DNA of 64,000 nucleotides from Pisaster brevispinus (taxonomy: Eukaryota; Echinodermata; Asteroidea; Forcipulatida; Asteriidae). The notes under the pieces were generated by a model, which did no database searches, was not told the DNA's origin, and saw nothing but the letters and a program-made list of their open reading frames with translations. A program made the position numbers and the translations under genes. The stretch is from assembly GCA_023634235.1 (NCBI GenBank), contig JAMKCF010000030.1:992001-1056000 (forward strand). Direction: 5' to 3'. The first letter of the stretch is position 1. Every line of letters begins with the position of its first letter. This document shows positions 36,301 to 49,207 of the stretch, in pieces.

Positions 36301-37720
36301 TTATTTTGTCTTTTTCTCTTTGACAGCATAAACGAGTTGAAAGTGTTTTGCGGGGGGTTTGTAGCGTCCCCACTTGCTGGTCTTTTCCGGTGTGAAACCT
36401 GCCCTCATCGGCCGCAAAAGTCTAATTTGTGGATGCAGGGATACCTAAGGCACAGTCAGGTCAAAAATTCATCTCTCTAGCCCCCCTAGAATGGGAGTTA
36501 TTCCCAATTTCACCTCAAATTTATTTTGGGCCATTACCCCGGCCGGCGAGACCTTGCTTCGCAGCTGGCCCCTGGAATTTTTCAATATCTCTTAGCGGTA
36601 GGCCTAACATCCAGGCCGCTCGCCTCGCCTACATAATCGTCAGCAACTTCAAATTCATGGCAACGATAGCCCTTGAGACGGGCTTTCCAGTGGTATAAAA
36701 CTTGTGCAGATCCAAAGATGGCTTGGGGGTGAAAAAACCATCCTTATTTTGTCTTTGTCTCTTTGACAGCAAAAAACGAGTTGAAGGTGTTTTGCGGGAG
36801 GTTTGTAGCATCCCCACTTGCTGGTCTTTTCCGGTGTGAAACCTGCCCTCATCGGCCGTGAAAGTCTAATTTTCGGATGCAGGGATACCTAAGGCAGACT
36901 CAGGTAAAAAAATCATCACTCTAGACCCCTAGAGCGAGACTTATTTAAAATCTCACCTCAATATTGTCTCTTTGACAGCATAGACGAGTTGAAGGTGTTT
37001 TGCGGGGGGTTTGTAGCGTCCCCTTTTGCTGTTCTTTTCCGATGTGAAACCTGCCCTCATCGGTCGCAAAAGTCTAATTTTCGGATGCAGGGATACCTAA
37101 GGCAGAGTCAGGTCAAAAATTCATCTCTCTAGCCCCCCTAGAACGGGAGTTATTCCTAATTTCACCTCAAATATATTTTGGGCCATTACCCCGGCCTGCG
37201 AGACCTTGCCGGTCTTGCTGGTCTTTTCCGGTGTGAAACCTGCCATCATCGGCCGCAAAAGTCTAATTTTCGGATGCAGGGATACCTAAGGCAAAGTCAG
37301 GTCAAAAATTCATCTCTATAGCCCCCCTAGAATGGGAGTTATTCCCTATTTCACCTCAAATTTATTTTGGGCCATTACCCCGGCCGGCGACATCTTGCTT
37401 CGCAGCCGGCCCCTGGAATTTTTCAATATCTCTTAGGGTTAGGCCTAACATCCAGGCCGCTCGCCTCGCTTACAGAATCGTCAGCAACCCCAAATTCATG
37501 GCAGAGATAGCCCTTGAGACGGGCTTTCCAGTGGTATAAAACTTGTGCAGATCCGATGATGCCTTGGGGGTGAAATGATCATCCTTATTTTGTCTTTGTC
37601 TCTTTGACAGCTTAAACGAGTTGAAAGTGTTTTGCGGGGGGTTTGTAGCGTCCCCACTTGCTGGTCTTTTCCGGTGTGAAACCTGCCCTCATCGGCCGCA
37701 AAAGTCTAATTTGTGGATGC
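30350..37720 (+). repeat. Family B higher-order repeat, 2173-bp period (4 full + 2 truncated monomers)
   Basis: The word GGATGCAGGGATACC lies at about 31642, 32085, 32528, 32970, 33181, 33371 and 33815. That is four steps of about 443 bp plus steps of about 211 and 190 bp, total 2173. The pattern repeats at 33815-35988 with the same private variants: AATATTGTCTC, TATTTAAAATCTC, CCTGCGAGACCTTGCCGG, and TCAGCAACTTCAAATTC. A further cycle from about 35354 lacks one full monomer, and a partial cycle begins near 30350. Copies look almost identical, so amplification is recent. The 190-bp unit lacks everything between GAGACCTTGC and GGTCTTGCTGG. Confidence 0.9.
32424..32557 (+). other. Exon-like segment inside a B monomer
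   Basis: A pyrimidine-rich tract (ATTTTGTCTTTGTCTC) followed by TTTGACAG at 32423 resembles a strong 3' splice site. 134 bp downstream, ACTCAG|GTAAAA at 32557/32558 resembles a 5' splice site. The 3' splice-like tract is in nearly every B monomer. The donor exists only in the CAGACTCAGGTAAAA variants (near 30830, 32556, 33000, 34733, 35175, 36903) and weakly in CAGGTATAAAA; most monomers read CAGGTCAAAA. No transcript evidence is available here. Confidence 0.3.
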
Positions 37721-38454
37721 AGGGATACCTAAGGCACAGTCAGGTCAAAAATTCATCTCTATAGCCCCCCTAGAATGGGAGTTATTCCCTATTTCACCTC
37801 AAATTTATTTTGGGCCATTACCCCGGCCGGCGAGATCTTGCTTCGCAGCCGGCCCCTGGAATTTTTCAATATCTCTTAGGGTAAGGCCTAACATCCAGAC
37901 CGCTCGCCTCGCCTACAGATAGGTCAGCAACCCTAAACTCATGGCAGAGATAGCCCGTGAGATGGGCTTTCCAGTGGTATAAAACTTGTGCAGATCCGAT
38001 AATGCCTTGGGGGTGAAATGATCATCCTTATTTTGTCTTTGTCTCTTTGACAGCAAAAACGAGTTGAAAGTGTTTTGCGGGGGGTTTGTAGCGTCCCCGC
38101 TTGCTGGTCTTTTCTGGGGTAAAACCTGCCCTCATCGGCCGTGAAAGTCTAATTTTCGGATGCAGGGATACCTAAGGCAGAGTCAGGTCAAAAATTCATC
38201 TCTATAGCCCCCCTAGAACGGGAGTAATTCCCAATTTCACCTCAAATTTATTTTTGGCCATTACCCCGGCCGGCGAGATCTTGCTTCGCAGCCGGCCCCT
38301 GGAATTGTTCAATATCTCTTAGGGGTAGGCCTAACATCCAGGCCGCTCGCCTCGCCTACAGAATCGTCAGCAACCCCAAAATCATGGCAAGGATAGCCCT
38401 TGAGACGGGCTTTCCAGTGGTTTAAAACTTGTGCAGATCCGATGATGCCTTGGG

Positions 38455-38755
38455 GGTAAAATAACCATCCTTATTTTGTCTTTGTCTCTTTGACAGCAAA
38501 AAACGAGTTGAAGGTGTTTTGCGGGGGGTTTGTAGCATCCCCACTTGCTGGTCTTTTCCGGTGTGAAACCTGCCCTCATCGGCCGTGAAAGTCTAATTTT
38601 CGGATGCAGGGATACCTAAGGCAGACTTAGGTAAAAAAATCATCACTCTAGACCCCTAGAGCGAGAGTTATTCAAAATCTCACCTCATTATTGTCTCTTT
38701 GACAGCATAGACGAGTTGAAGGTGTTTTGCGGGGGGTTTGTAGCGTCCCCGCTTT
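38455..38755 (+). repeat. Terminal B cassette preceding an A block (copy 2)
   Basis: This matches the end of B1: GGGGGTAAAATAACC, CAAAAAACGAG, CAGACTTAGGTAAAA, ATCATCACTCTAGACCCC, GAGCGAGAGTTATTC, CCTCATTATTGTCTC and AGCATAGACGAG. The cassette sits immediately before the second B-to-A junction. Confidence 0.8.
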
Positions 38756-38764
38756 TGGGCAACA
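38748..38764. other. Junction B2 to A3
   Basis: CGTCCCCGCTT of B is fused to TTGGGCAACAAAGATGG of A, the same fusion as at 14044-14048. The first A monomer on each side shares GGCCTTGTCCCC. Confidence 0.92.
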
Positions 38765-40621
38765 AAGATGGCGTCAGTTTTTGGTAGAAAGCTCCTAAAT
38801 TGCCCAGGTTTTGGGATTTGGCCTTGTCCCCACACAGAAAAGGTCTTCAGGGAAGTCTAGTCTAGATGGCTGCACCGTCAAATCGCTTTTTTTTTTCGAC
38901 CCCAAAATTCAAAATGGCGACAGGGTACTACCTGTCAATTACTCAAAAAATTCGATTCCCGGTAACATGCCGATTTTTGGCGATCACTTTTTGCGGACAC
39001 CTCCGCCGATGGTGCTGGTTCGAATTTGAAGACAGCAACGATTTTATTCCTTGAATTATTGAGTTTTTTGGGGCAACAAAGATGGCGTCACTTTTTGGTA
39101 GAAAGCTCCTAATTGCCCAGGTTTTAGCATTTGGCCATGTCCCCACACAGAAAAGGTCTTCAGGGAAGTCTAGTCTAGAATGCTGCACCGTCAAATCGCA
39201 CTTTTATTTTCGACCCCAAAATTCAAAATGGCGACAGGGTACTACCTGTCAATTATTCCAAAAATTCGACCTCCGGTAACATGCCGATTTTTGGCGATCA
39301 TTTTTTGCGGACACCTCCGCCGATGGTGCTGGTTCGAATTTGAAGACCGCAACGATTTTATTCCATGAATTATTGAGGTTTTTTGGGCAACAAAGATGGC
39401 GTCACTTTTTGGTAGAAAGCTCCTAATTGCCCAGGTTTTGGGTTTTGGCCATGTCCCCACACAGAAAAGGTCTTCAGGGAAGTCTAGTCTAGAATGCTGC
39501 ACCGTCAAAATCGCACTTTTATTTTCAATCCCAAAATTCAAAATGGCGACAATACTACCTGTCAATTATTCCAAAAATTCGACCCCCGGTAACATGCCGA
39601 TTTTTGGCGATCACTTTTTGCGGACACCTCCGCCGATGGTGCTGGTTTGAATTTGAAGACCGCAACGATTTTATTCCATGAATTATTGAGGTTTTTGGGG
39701 CAACAAAGATGGCGTCACTTTTTGGTAGAAAGCTCCTAATTGCCCAGGTTTTGGGTTTTGGCCATGTCCCCACACAGAAAAGGTCTTCAGGGAAGTCTAG
39801 TCTAGAATGCTGCACCGTCAAATCGCATTTTTATTTTCAACCCCAAAATTCAAAATGGCGACAAGGTACTACCTGTCAATTATTCCAAAAATTAAACCCC
39901 CGGTAACATGCCGATTTTTGGCGATCACTTTTTGCGGATACCTCCGCCGATGGTGCTGGTTCGAATTTGAAGACCGCAACGATTTTATTCCATGAATTAT
40001 TGAGGTTTTTGGGGCAACAAAGATGGCGTCACTTTTGGGTAGAAAGCTCCTAGTAGCCCAGGTTTTGGGATTTGGCCATGTCCCCACACAGAAAAGGTCT
40101 TCTGGGAAGTCTAGTCTAGAATGCTGCACCGTCAAATCGCACTTTTATTGTCGGTCCCAAAATTCAAAATGGCGACAGGGTACTACCTGTCAATTATTCC
40201 AAAAATTCGACCCCCGGTAACATGCCGATTTTTGGCATCCACTTTTTGCGGACACCTCCGCAGATGGTGCTGGTTCGAATTTGGAGACCGCAACGATTTT
40301 ATTCCATGAATTATTGAGGTTTTTTGGGCAACAAAGATGGCGTCACTTTTTGGTAGGAAGCTCATAGTAGCCCAGGTTTTGGGATTTGGCCATGTCCCCA
40401 CACAGAAAAGGTCTTTAGGGAAGTCTAGTCTAGAATGCTGCACCGTCAAATCGCACTTTTTTTTTCGACCCAAAATTCAAAATGCCGACAGGGTACTACC
40501 TGTCAATTATTCCAAAAATTCGACCCCCGGTAACATGCCGATTTTTGGCGATCACTTTTTGCGGACAACTCCGCCGATGGTGCTGGTTCGAATTTGAAGA
40601 CCGCAACGATTTTATTCCATG

Positions 40622-43600
40622 AATTATTGAGGTTTTTTGGGCAACAAAGATGGCGTCACTTTTTGGTAGAAAGCTCCTAATTGCCCAGGTTTAGTGATTT
40701 GGCCATGGCCCCACACAGAAAAAGTCTTCAGGGAAGTCTAGTCTAGATGGCTGCACCGTCAAATCGCACTTTTATTTTCGACCCCAAAATTCAAAATGGC
40801 AACAGGGTACTACCCGTCAATTATTCCAAAAATTCGACCCCCGGTAACATGCCGATTTTTGGCGATCACTTTTTGCGGACAACTCCGCCGATGGTGCTGG
40901 TTCGAATTTGAAGACCGCAACGATTTTATTCCATGAATTATTGAGGTTTTTGGGGCATCAAAGATGGCGTCACTTTTTGGTAAAAAGCTCCTAATTGCCC
41001 AGGTTTTGGGATTTGGCCATGTCCCCACACAGAAAAGGTATTCAGGGAAGTCTAGTCTAGAATGCTGCACCGTCAAATCGCACTTTTATTTTCGACCCCA
41101 AAATTCAAAATGGCGACAGGGTACTACCCGTCAATTATTCCAAAAATTCGACCCCCGGTAACATGCCGATTTTTGGCGTTCACTTTTTGCGGATAACTCC
41201 GCCGATGGTGCTGGTTCGAATTTGAAGACCGCAACGATTTTATTCCATGAATTGTTGAGGTTTTTTGGGCAACAAAGATGGCGTCACTTTTTGGTAGAAA
41301 GCTCCTAATTGCCCAGGTCTTGGGATTTGGCCATGTCCCCACACAGAAAAGGTCTTCAGGGAAGCCTAGTCTAGAATGCTGCACCTTCAAATCGCACTTT
41401 TATTTTCGACCCAAAATTCAAAATGGCGACAGGGTACTACCTGTCAATTATTCCAAAAATTCGACACCCGGTAACATGCCGATTTTTGGCGATCACTTTT
41501 TGCGGACAACTCCGCCGATGGTGCTGGTTCGAATTTGAAGACCGCAACGATTTTATTCCATGAACTATTGAGGTTTTTTGGGCAACAAAGATGGCGTCAC
41601 TTTTTGGTAAAAAGCTCCTAATTGCCCAGGTTTTGGGATTTGGCCATGTCCCCACACAGAAAAGGTCTTCAGGGAAGTCTAGTCTAGAATGCTGCACCGT
41701 CAAATTGCACTTTTATTTTCGACACAAAATTCAAAATGGCGACAGGGTACTACCTGTCAATTATTCCAAAAATTCGACCCCCGGTAACATGCCGATTTTT
41801 GGCGATCACTTTTTGCGGACAACTCCACCGATGGTGCTGGTTCAAATTTGAAGACCGCAACGATTTTATTCCATGAATTATTGAGGTTTTTTGGGCAACA
41901 AAGATGGCGTCACTTTTTAGTAAAAAGCTCCTAATTGCCCAGGTTTTGGGATTTGGCCATGTCCCCACACAGAAAAGGTATTCAGGGAAGTCTAGTCTAG
42001 AATGCTGCATCGTCAAATCGCACTTTTATTTTCGACCCCAAAAATCAAAATGGCGACAGGGTACTTACCTGTCAATTATTCCAAAAATTCGACCCCGGTA
42101 ACATGCCGATTTTTGGCGATTACATTTTGCGGACACATCCGCCGATGGTGCTGGTTCGAATTTGAAGACCGCAACGATTTTATTCCATGAATTATTGAGG
42201 TTTTTGGGTCAACAAAGATGGCGTCACTTTTTGGTAGAAAGCTCCTAATTGCCCAGGTTGTGGGATTCGGTCATGTCCCCACACAGAAAAGCTATTCAGG
42301 GAAGTCTAGTCTAGAATGCTGCACCGTCAAATCGCACTTTTATTTTCGACCCCAAAATTCAAAATGGCGACAGGGTACTACCTGTCAATTATTCCAAAAA
42401 TTCGACACCTCGTAACTTGCCGATTTTTGCCGATCACTTTTTGCGGACACCTCCGCCGATAGTGCTGGTTCGAATTTGAAGATCGCAACGATTTTATTCC
42501 ATGAATTGTTGAGGTTTTTGGGGCAACAAAGATGGCGTCACTTTTTGGTTGAAAGCTCCTAATTGCCCAGGTTTTGGGATTTGGCCATGTCCCCACACAG
42601 AAAAGGTATTCAGGGAAGTCTAGTCTAGAATGCTGCACTGTCAAATCGCACTTTTATTTTCGACCCCAAAATTCAAAATGGCGACAGGGTACTACCTGTC
42701 AATTATTCCAAAAATTCGACCCCCGGTAACATGCCGATTTTTGGCGATCACTTTTTGCGGACAACTCCGCCGATGGTGCTGGTTCGAATTTGAAGACCGC
42801 AACGATTTTATTCCATGAATTATTGAGGTTTTTTGGGCAACAAAGATGGCGTCACTTTTTGGTAGAAAGCTCCTAATTGCCCAGGTTTAGTGATTTGGCC
42901 ATGGCCCCACACAGAAAAAGTCTTCAGGGAAGTCTAGTCTAGATGGCTGCACCGTCAAATCGCACTTTTATTTTCGACCCCAAAATTCAAAATGGCAACA
43001 GGGTACTACCCGTCAATTATTCCAAAAATTCGACCCCCGGTAACATGCCGATTTTTGGCGATCACTTTTTGCGGACAACTCCGCCGATGGTGCTGGTTCG
43101 AATTTGAAGACCGCAACGATTTTATTCCATGAATTATTGAGGTTTTTGGGGCATCAAAGATGGCGTCACTTTTTGGTAAAAAGCTCCTAATTGCCCAGGT
43201 TTTGGGATTTGGCCATGTCCCCACACAGAAAAGGTATTCAGGGAAGTCTAGTCTAGAATGCTGCACCGTCAAATCGCACTTTTATTTTCGACCCCAAAAT
43301 TCAAAATGGCGACAGGGTACTACCCGTCAATTATTCCAAAAATTCGACCCCCGGTAACATGCCGATTTTTGGCGTTCACTTTTTGCGGATAACTCCGCCG
43401 ATGGTGCTGGTTCGAATTTGAAGACCGCAACGATTTTATTCCATGAATTGTTGAGGTTTTTTGGGCAACAAAGATGGCGTCACTTTTTGGTAGAAAGCTC
43501 ATAATTGCCCAGGTCTTGGGATTTGGCCATGTCCCCACACAGAAAAGGTCTTCAGGGAAGCCTAGTCTAGAATGCTGCACCTTCAAATCGCACTTTTATT

Positions 43601-45013
43601 TTCGACCCAAAATTCAAAATGGCGACAGGGTACTACCTGTCAATTATTCCAAAAATTCGACACCCGGTAACATGCCGATTTTTGGCGATCACTTTTTGCG
43701 GACAACTCCGCCGATGGTGCTGGTTCGAATTTGAAGACCGCAACGATTTTATTCCATGAACTATTGAGGTTTTTTGGGCAACAAAGATGGCGTCACTTTT
43801 TGGTAAAAAGCTCCTAATTGCCCAGGTTTTGGGATTTGGCCATGTCCCCACACAGAAAAGGTCTTCAGGGAAGTCTAGTCTAGAATGCTGCACCGTCAAA
43901 TTGCACTTTTATTTTCGACACAAAATTCAAAATGGCGACAGGGTACTACCTGTCAATTATTCCAAAAATTCGACCCCCGGTAACATGCCGATTTTTGGCG
44001 ATCACTTTTTGCGGACAACTCCACCGATGGTGCTGGTTCAAATTTGAAGACCGCAACGATTTTATTCCATGAATTATTGAGGTTTTTTGGGCAACAAAGA
44101 TGGCGTCACTTTTTAGTAAAAAGCTCCTAATTGCCCAGGTTTTGGGATTTGGCCATGTCCCCACACAGAAAAGGTATTCAGGGAAGTCTAGTCTAGAATG
44201 CTGCATCGTCAAATCGCACTTTTATTTTCGACCCCAAAAATCAAAATGGCGACAGGGTACTTACCTGTCAATTATTCCAAAAATTCGACCCCGGTAACAT
44301 GCCGATTTTTGGCGATTACATTTTGCGGACACATCCGCCGATGGTGCTGGTTCGAATTTGAAGACCGCAACGATTTTATTCCATGAATTATTGAGGTTTT
44401 TGGGTCAACAAAGATGGCGTCACTTTTTGGTAGAAAGCTCCTAATTGCCCAGGTTGTGGGATTCGGTCATGTCCCCACACAGAAAAGCTATTCAGGGAAG
44501 TCTAGTCTAGAATGCTGCACCGTCAAATCGCACTTTTATTTTCGACCCCAAAATTCAAAATGGCGACAGGGTACTACCTGTCAATTATTCCAAAAATTCG
44601 ACACCTCGTAACTTGCCGATTTTTGCCGATCACTTTTTGCGGACACCTCCGCCGATAGTGCTGGTTCGAATTTGAAGATCGCAACGATTTTATTCCATGA
44701 ATTGTTGAGGTTTTTGGGGCAACAAAGATGGCGTCACTTTTTGGTTGAAAGCTCCTAATTGCCCAGGTTTTGGGATTTGGCCATGTCCCCACACAGAAAA
44801 GGTATTCAGGGAAGTCTAGTCTAGAATGCTGCACTGTCAAATCGCACTTTTATTTTCGACCCCAAAATTCAAAATGGCGACAGGGTACTACCTGTCAATT
44901 ATTCCAAAAATTCGACCCCCGGTAACATGCCGATTTTTGGCGATCACTTTTTGCGGACAACTCCGCCGATGGTGCTGGTTCCAATTTGAAGACCGCAACG
45001 ATTTTATTCCATG
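40622..45013 (+). repeat. Family A higher-order repeat, 2196-bp (7-monomer) tandem duplication
   Basis: Copy 1 is about 40622-42817 and copy 2 about 42818-45013. They agree base for base over long stretches. Differences noticed are AGCTCCTAATT versus AGCTCATAATT (near 41305/43501) and GGTTCGAATTT versus GGTTCCAATTT (near 42785/44981). Shared private variants include GGTTTAGTGATTTGG, GCATCAAAGATGG, AGTAAAAAGCTCC, GCATCGTCAAATCG and CACCTCGTAACTTGCCG. The identity implies a very recent duplication or strong gene conversion. Confidence 0.92.
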
Positions 45014-46279
45014 AATTGTTGAGGTTTTTGGGGCAACAAACATGGCGTCACTTTTTGGTAGAAAGCTCCTAATTGCCCAGGTTTTGGGATTTGGCCATGT
45101 CCCCACACAGAAAAGGTCTCCAGGGAAGTCTAGTCTAGAATGCTGCACCGTCAAATCGCACTTTTATTTTCGACACAAAAATTCAAAATGGCGACAGGGT
45201 ACTACCCGTCAATTATTCCAAAAATTCGACCCCCGGTAACATGCCGATTTTTGGCGATCACTTTTTGCGGACAACTCCGCCGATGGTGCTGGTTCGAATT
45301 TGAAGACCGCAACGATTTTATTCCATGAATTATTGAGGTTTTTTGGGCATCAAAGATGGCGTCACTTTTTGGTAGAAAGCTCCTAATTGCCCAGGTTTTG
45401 GGATTTGGCCATGTCCCTACACAGAAAAGGTATTCAGGGAAGTCTAGTCTAGAATGCTGCACCGTCAAATCGCACTTTTATTTTCGACCCAAAAATTCAA
45501 AATGGCGACAGGGTACTACCCGTCAATTATTCCAATAATTCGACCGCTCGTAACTTGCCGATTTTTGGCGATCACTTTTTGCGGACACCTCCGCCGACAG
45601 TGCTGGTTCGAATTTGAGGACCGCAACGATTTTATTCCATGAATTATTGAGCTTTTTAGGGCAACAAAGATGGCGTCACTTTTTGGTAGAAAGCTCCTAA
45701 TTGTTCAGGTTTTGGGATTTGGCCATGTCCCCACACAGAAAAGGTCTTCAGGGAAGCCTAGTCTAGAATGCTGCACCTTCAAATCGCACTTTTATTTTCG
45801 ACCCAAAATTCAAAATGGCGACAGGGTACTACCTGTCAATTATTCCAAAAATTCGACCCCCGGTAACATGCCGATTTTTGCCGATCACTTTTTGCGGACA
45901 CCTCCGCCGATGGTGCTGGTTCAAATTTGAAGACCGCAACGATTTTATTCCATGAATTATTGAGGTTTTTGGGGCAACAAAGATGGCGTCACTTTTTGGT
46001 AGAAAGCTCCTAATTGCCCAGGTTTTGGGATTTGGCCATGTCCCCACACATAAAAGGTATTCAGGGAAGTCTAGTCTAGAATGCTGCACCGTCAAATCGC
46101 ACTTTTATTTTCGACCCCAAAATTCAAAATGGCGACAGGGTACTACCTGTCAATTATTCCAAAAATTCGACCCCGGTAACATGCCGATTTTTGGCAATTA
46201 CATTTTGCGGACAACTCCGCCGATGGTGCTGGTTCGAATTTGAAGACCGCAACGATTTTATTCCATGAATTATTGAGGT

Positions 46280-48690
46280 TTTTTGGGCAACAAAGATGGC
46301 GTCACTCTTTGGTAGAAAGCTCCTAAGTGCCCAGGTTTTGGGATTTGGCCATTTCCCCACACAGAAAAAGTCTTCAGGGAAGTCAAGAATAGAATGCTGC
46401 ACCGTCAAATCGCACTTTTATTTTCGACCCCAAAATTCAAAATGGCGACAGGGTACTACCTGTCAATTATTCCAAAAATTCGACCCCCGGTAACATGCCG
46501 ATTTTTGGCAATTACATTTTGCGGACAACTCCGCCGATGGTGCTGGTTCGAATTTGAAGACCGCAACGATTTTATTCCATGAATTATTGAGGTTTTTTGG
46601 GCAACAAAGATGGCGTCACTTTTTGGTAGAAAGCTCCTAATTGCCCAGGTTTTGGGATTTGGCCATGTCCCCACACAGAAAAGGTCTTTAGGGAAGTCTA
46701 GTCTAGAATGCTGCACCGTCAAATCGCACTTTTATTTTCGACCCCAAAATTCAAAATGGCGACAGGGTACTACCCGTCAATTATTCCAAAAATTCGACCC
46801 CCGTAACATGCCGATTTTTGTCGATTACATTTTGCGGACACATCCGCCGATGGTGCTGGTTCGAAGTTGAAGACCGCAACGATTTTATTCCATGAATTAT
46901 TGAGGTTTTTGGGGCAACAAAGATGGCGTCACTTTTTGGTAGAAAGCTCCTAATTGCCCAGGTTTTGGGATTTGGCCATGTCCCCACACAGAAAAGGTCT
47001 TCAGGGAAGTCTAGTCTAGAATGCTGCACCGTCAAATTGCACATTTATTTTCGACCCCAAAATTCAAAATGGCGACAGGGTACTACCTGTCAATTATTCC
47101 ACAAATTCGACCCCTCGTAACATGCCGATTTTTGGCGATCACTTTTTGCGGACACCTCCGCCGATAGTGCCGGTTCGAATTTGAAGACCGCAACGATTTT
47201 ATTCCATGAATTATTGAGGTTTTTTGGGCAACAAAGATGGCGTCACTCTTTGGTAGAAAGCTCCTAATTGCCCAGGTTTTGGGATTTGGCCATTTCCCCA
47301 CACAGAAAAAGTCTTCAGGGAAGTCAAGAATAGAATGCTGCACCGTCAAATCGCACTTTTATTTTCGACCCCAAAATTCAAAATGGCGACAGGGTACTAC
47401 CTGTCAATTATTCCAAAAATTCGACCCCCGGTAACATGCCGATTTTTGGCAATTACATTTTGCGGACAACTCCGCCGATGGTGCTGGTTCGAATTTGAAG
47501 ACCGCAACGATTTTATTCCATGAATTATTGAGGTTTTTTGGGCAACAAAGATGGCGTCACTTTTTGGTAGAAAGCTCCTAATTGCCCAGGTTTTGGGATT
47601 TGGCCATGTCCCCACACAGAAAAGGTCTTTAGGGAAGTCTAGTCTAGAATGCTGCACCGTCAAATCGCACTTTTATTTTCGACCCCAAAATTCAAAATGG
47701 CGACAGGGTACTACCTGTCAATTATTCCACAAATTCGACCCCTCGTAACATGCCGATTTTTGGCGATCACTTTTTGCGGACACCTCCGCCGATCGTGCCG
47801 GTTCGAATTTGAAGACCGCAACGATTTTATTCCATGAATTATTGAGGTTTTTTGGGCAACAAAGATGGCGTCACTCTTTGGTAGAAAGCTCCTAATTGCC
47901 CAGGTTTTGGGATTTGGCCATTTCCCCACACAGAAAAAGTCTTCAGGGAAGTCAAGAATAGAATGCTGCACCGTCAAATCGCACTTTTATTTTCGACCCC
48001 AAAATTCAAAATGGCGACAGGGTACTACCTGTCAATTATTCCAAAAATTCGACCCCCGGTAACATGCCGATTTTTGGCAATTACATTTTGCGGACAACTC
48101 CGCCGATGGTGCTGGTTCGAATTTGAAGACCGCAACGATTTTATTCCATGAATTATTGAGGTTTTTTGGGCAACAAAGATGGCGTCACTTTTTGGTAGAA
48201 AGCTCCTAATTGCCCAGGTTTTGGGATTTGGCCATGTCCCCACACAGAAAAGGTCTTTAGGGAAGTCTAGTCTAGAATGCTGCACCGTCAAATCGCACTT
48301 TTATTTTCGACCCCAAAATTCAAAATGGCGACAGGGTACTACCCGTCAATTATTCCAAAAATTCGACCCCCGGTAACATGCCGATTTTTGGCGATTACAT
48401 TTTGCGGACACATCCGCCGATGGTGCTGGTTCGAAGTTGAAGACCGCAACGATTTTATTCCATGAATTATTGAGGTTTTTGGGGCAACAAAGATGGCGTC
48501 ACTTTTTGGTAGAAAGCTCCTAATTGCCCAGGTTTTGGGATTTGGCCATGTCCCCACACAGAAAAGGTCTTCAGGGAAGTCTAGTCTAGAATGCTGCACC
48601 GTCAAATTGCACATTTATTTTCGACCCCAAAATTCAAAATGGCGACAGGGTACTACCTGTCAATTATTCCACAAATTCGACCCCTCGTAA
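46280..48690 (+). repeat. Family A higher-order repeats of 941 and 628 bp near the array edge
   Basis: A monomer type with GGCCATTTCCCC, GAAAAAGTC and AGTCAAGAATAG recurs near 46350, 47291 and 47919, steps of 941 and 628 bp (three and two monomers). The GGTCTTTAGGG monomer follows each time. Another type (AAATTGCACATTTATT) recurs near 47035 and 48605, 1570 bp apart (five monomers). Monomer types were therefore shuffled in short blocks by unequal exchange. Confidence 0.8.
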
Positions 48691-49207
48691 CATGCCGATT
48701 TTTGGCGATCACTTTTTGCGGACACCTCCGCCGATAGTGCCGGTTCGAATTTGAAGACCGCAACGATTTTATTCCATGAATTATTGAGGTTTTTGGGGCA
48801 ACAAAGATGGCGTCACTTTTTGGTAGAAAGCTCCTAATTGCCCAGGTTTTGGGATTTGGCCATGTCCCCACACAGAAAAGGTCTTCAGGGAAGTCTAGTC
48901 TAGAATGCTGCACCGTCAAATCGCACTTTTATTTTCGACCCCAAAATTCAAAATGGCGACAGGGTACTACCCGTCAATTATTCAAAAAATTCGACCCCTC
49001 GTAACTTGCCGATTTTTGGCGATCACTTTTTTCGGACACCTCCGCCGATAGTGCCTGTTCGAATTTGAAGACCGCAACGATTTTATTCCATGAATTATTG
49101 AGGTTTTTGGGGCAACAAAGATGGCGTCACTTTTTGGTAGAAAGCTCCGTATTGACCAGGTTTTGGGATTTGGCCATGTCCCTACACAGAAAAGGTCTTC
49201 AGGGAAG

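Larger units (their letters stand above)
22604..38755 (+). repeat. Satellite family B, block B2
   Basis: About 36 tandem family B units, mostly 443 bp, with several truncated classes. The first monomer has an internal deletion (CCCCGCTTGCTAGAACGGG near 22740). The stretch near 23600-24180 (GGATGAAGGGATACC, CAGGTATAAAAATC, then a truncated unit) is colinear with 7100-7690 of B1 at an offset of about 16.48 kb. Higher-order repeats of 849 bp and 2173 bp lie inside. A C-run of about 10 at 23630 is a local homopolymer expansion of CTAGCCCCCC. Confidence 0.96.

Noticed and set aside
8186..38579. Repeated 86-89 codon frame in family B (starting MDAGIPKAQSGQ)
   Set aside because: Same reasoning: periodic with a 443-bp repeat that is not a multiple of 3, often frameshifted or truncated, and with no recognisable domain.
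14..49004. Repeated 60-90 codon open frames on both strands in family A (for example those reading MASLFGRKLLIAQVLGFG or MTVQHSRLDFPEDLFCVG)
   Set aside because: They recur once per 314-bp monomer on both strands at once, cannot stay in frame between monomers, and are broken by indels as freely as the rest of the DNA.
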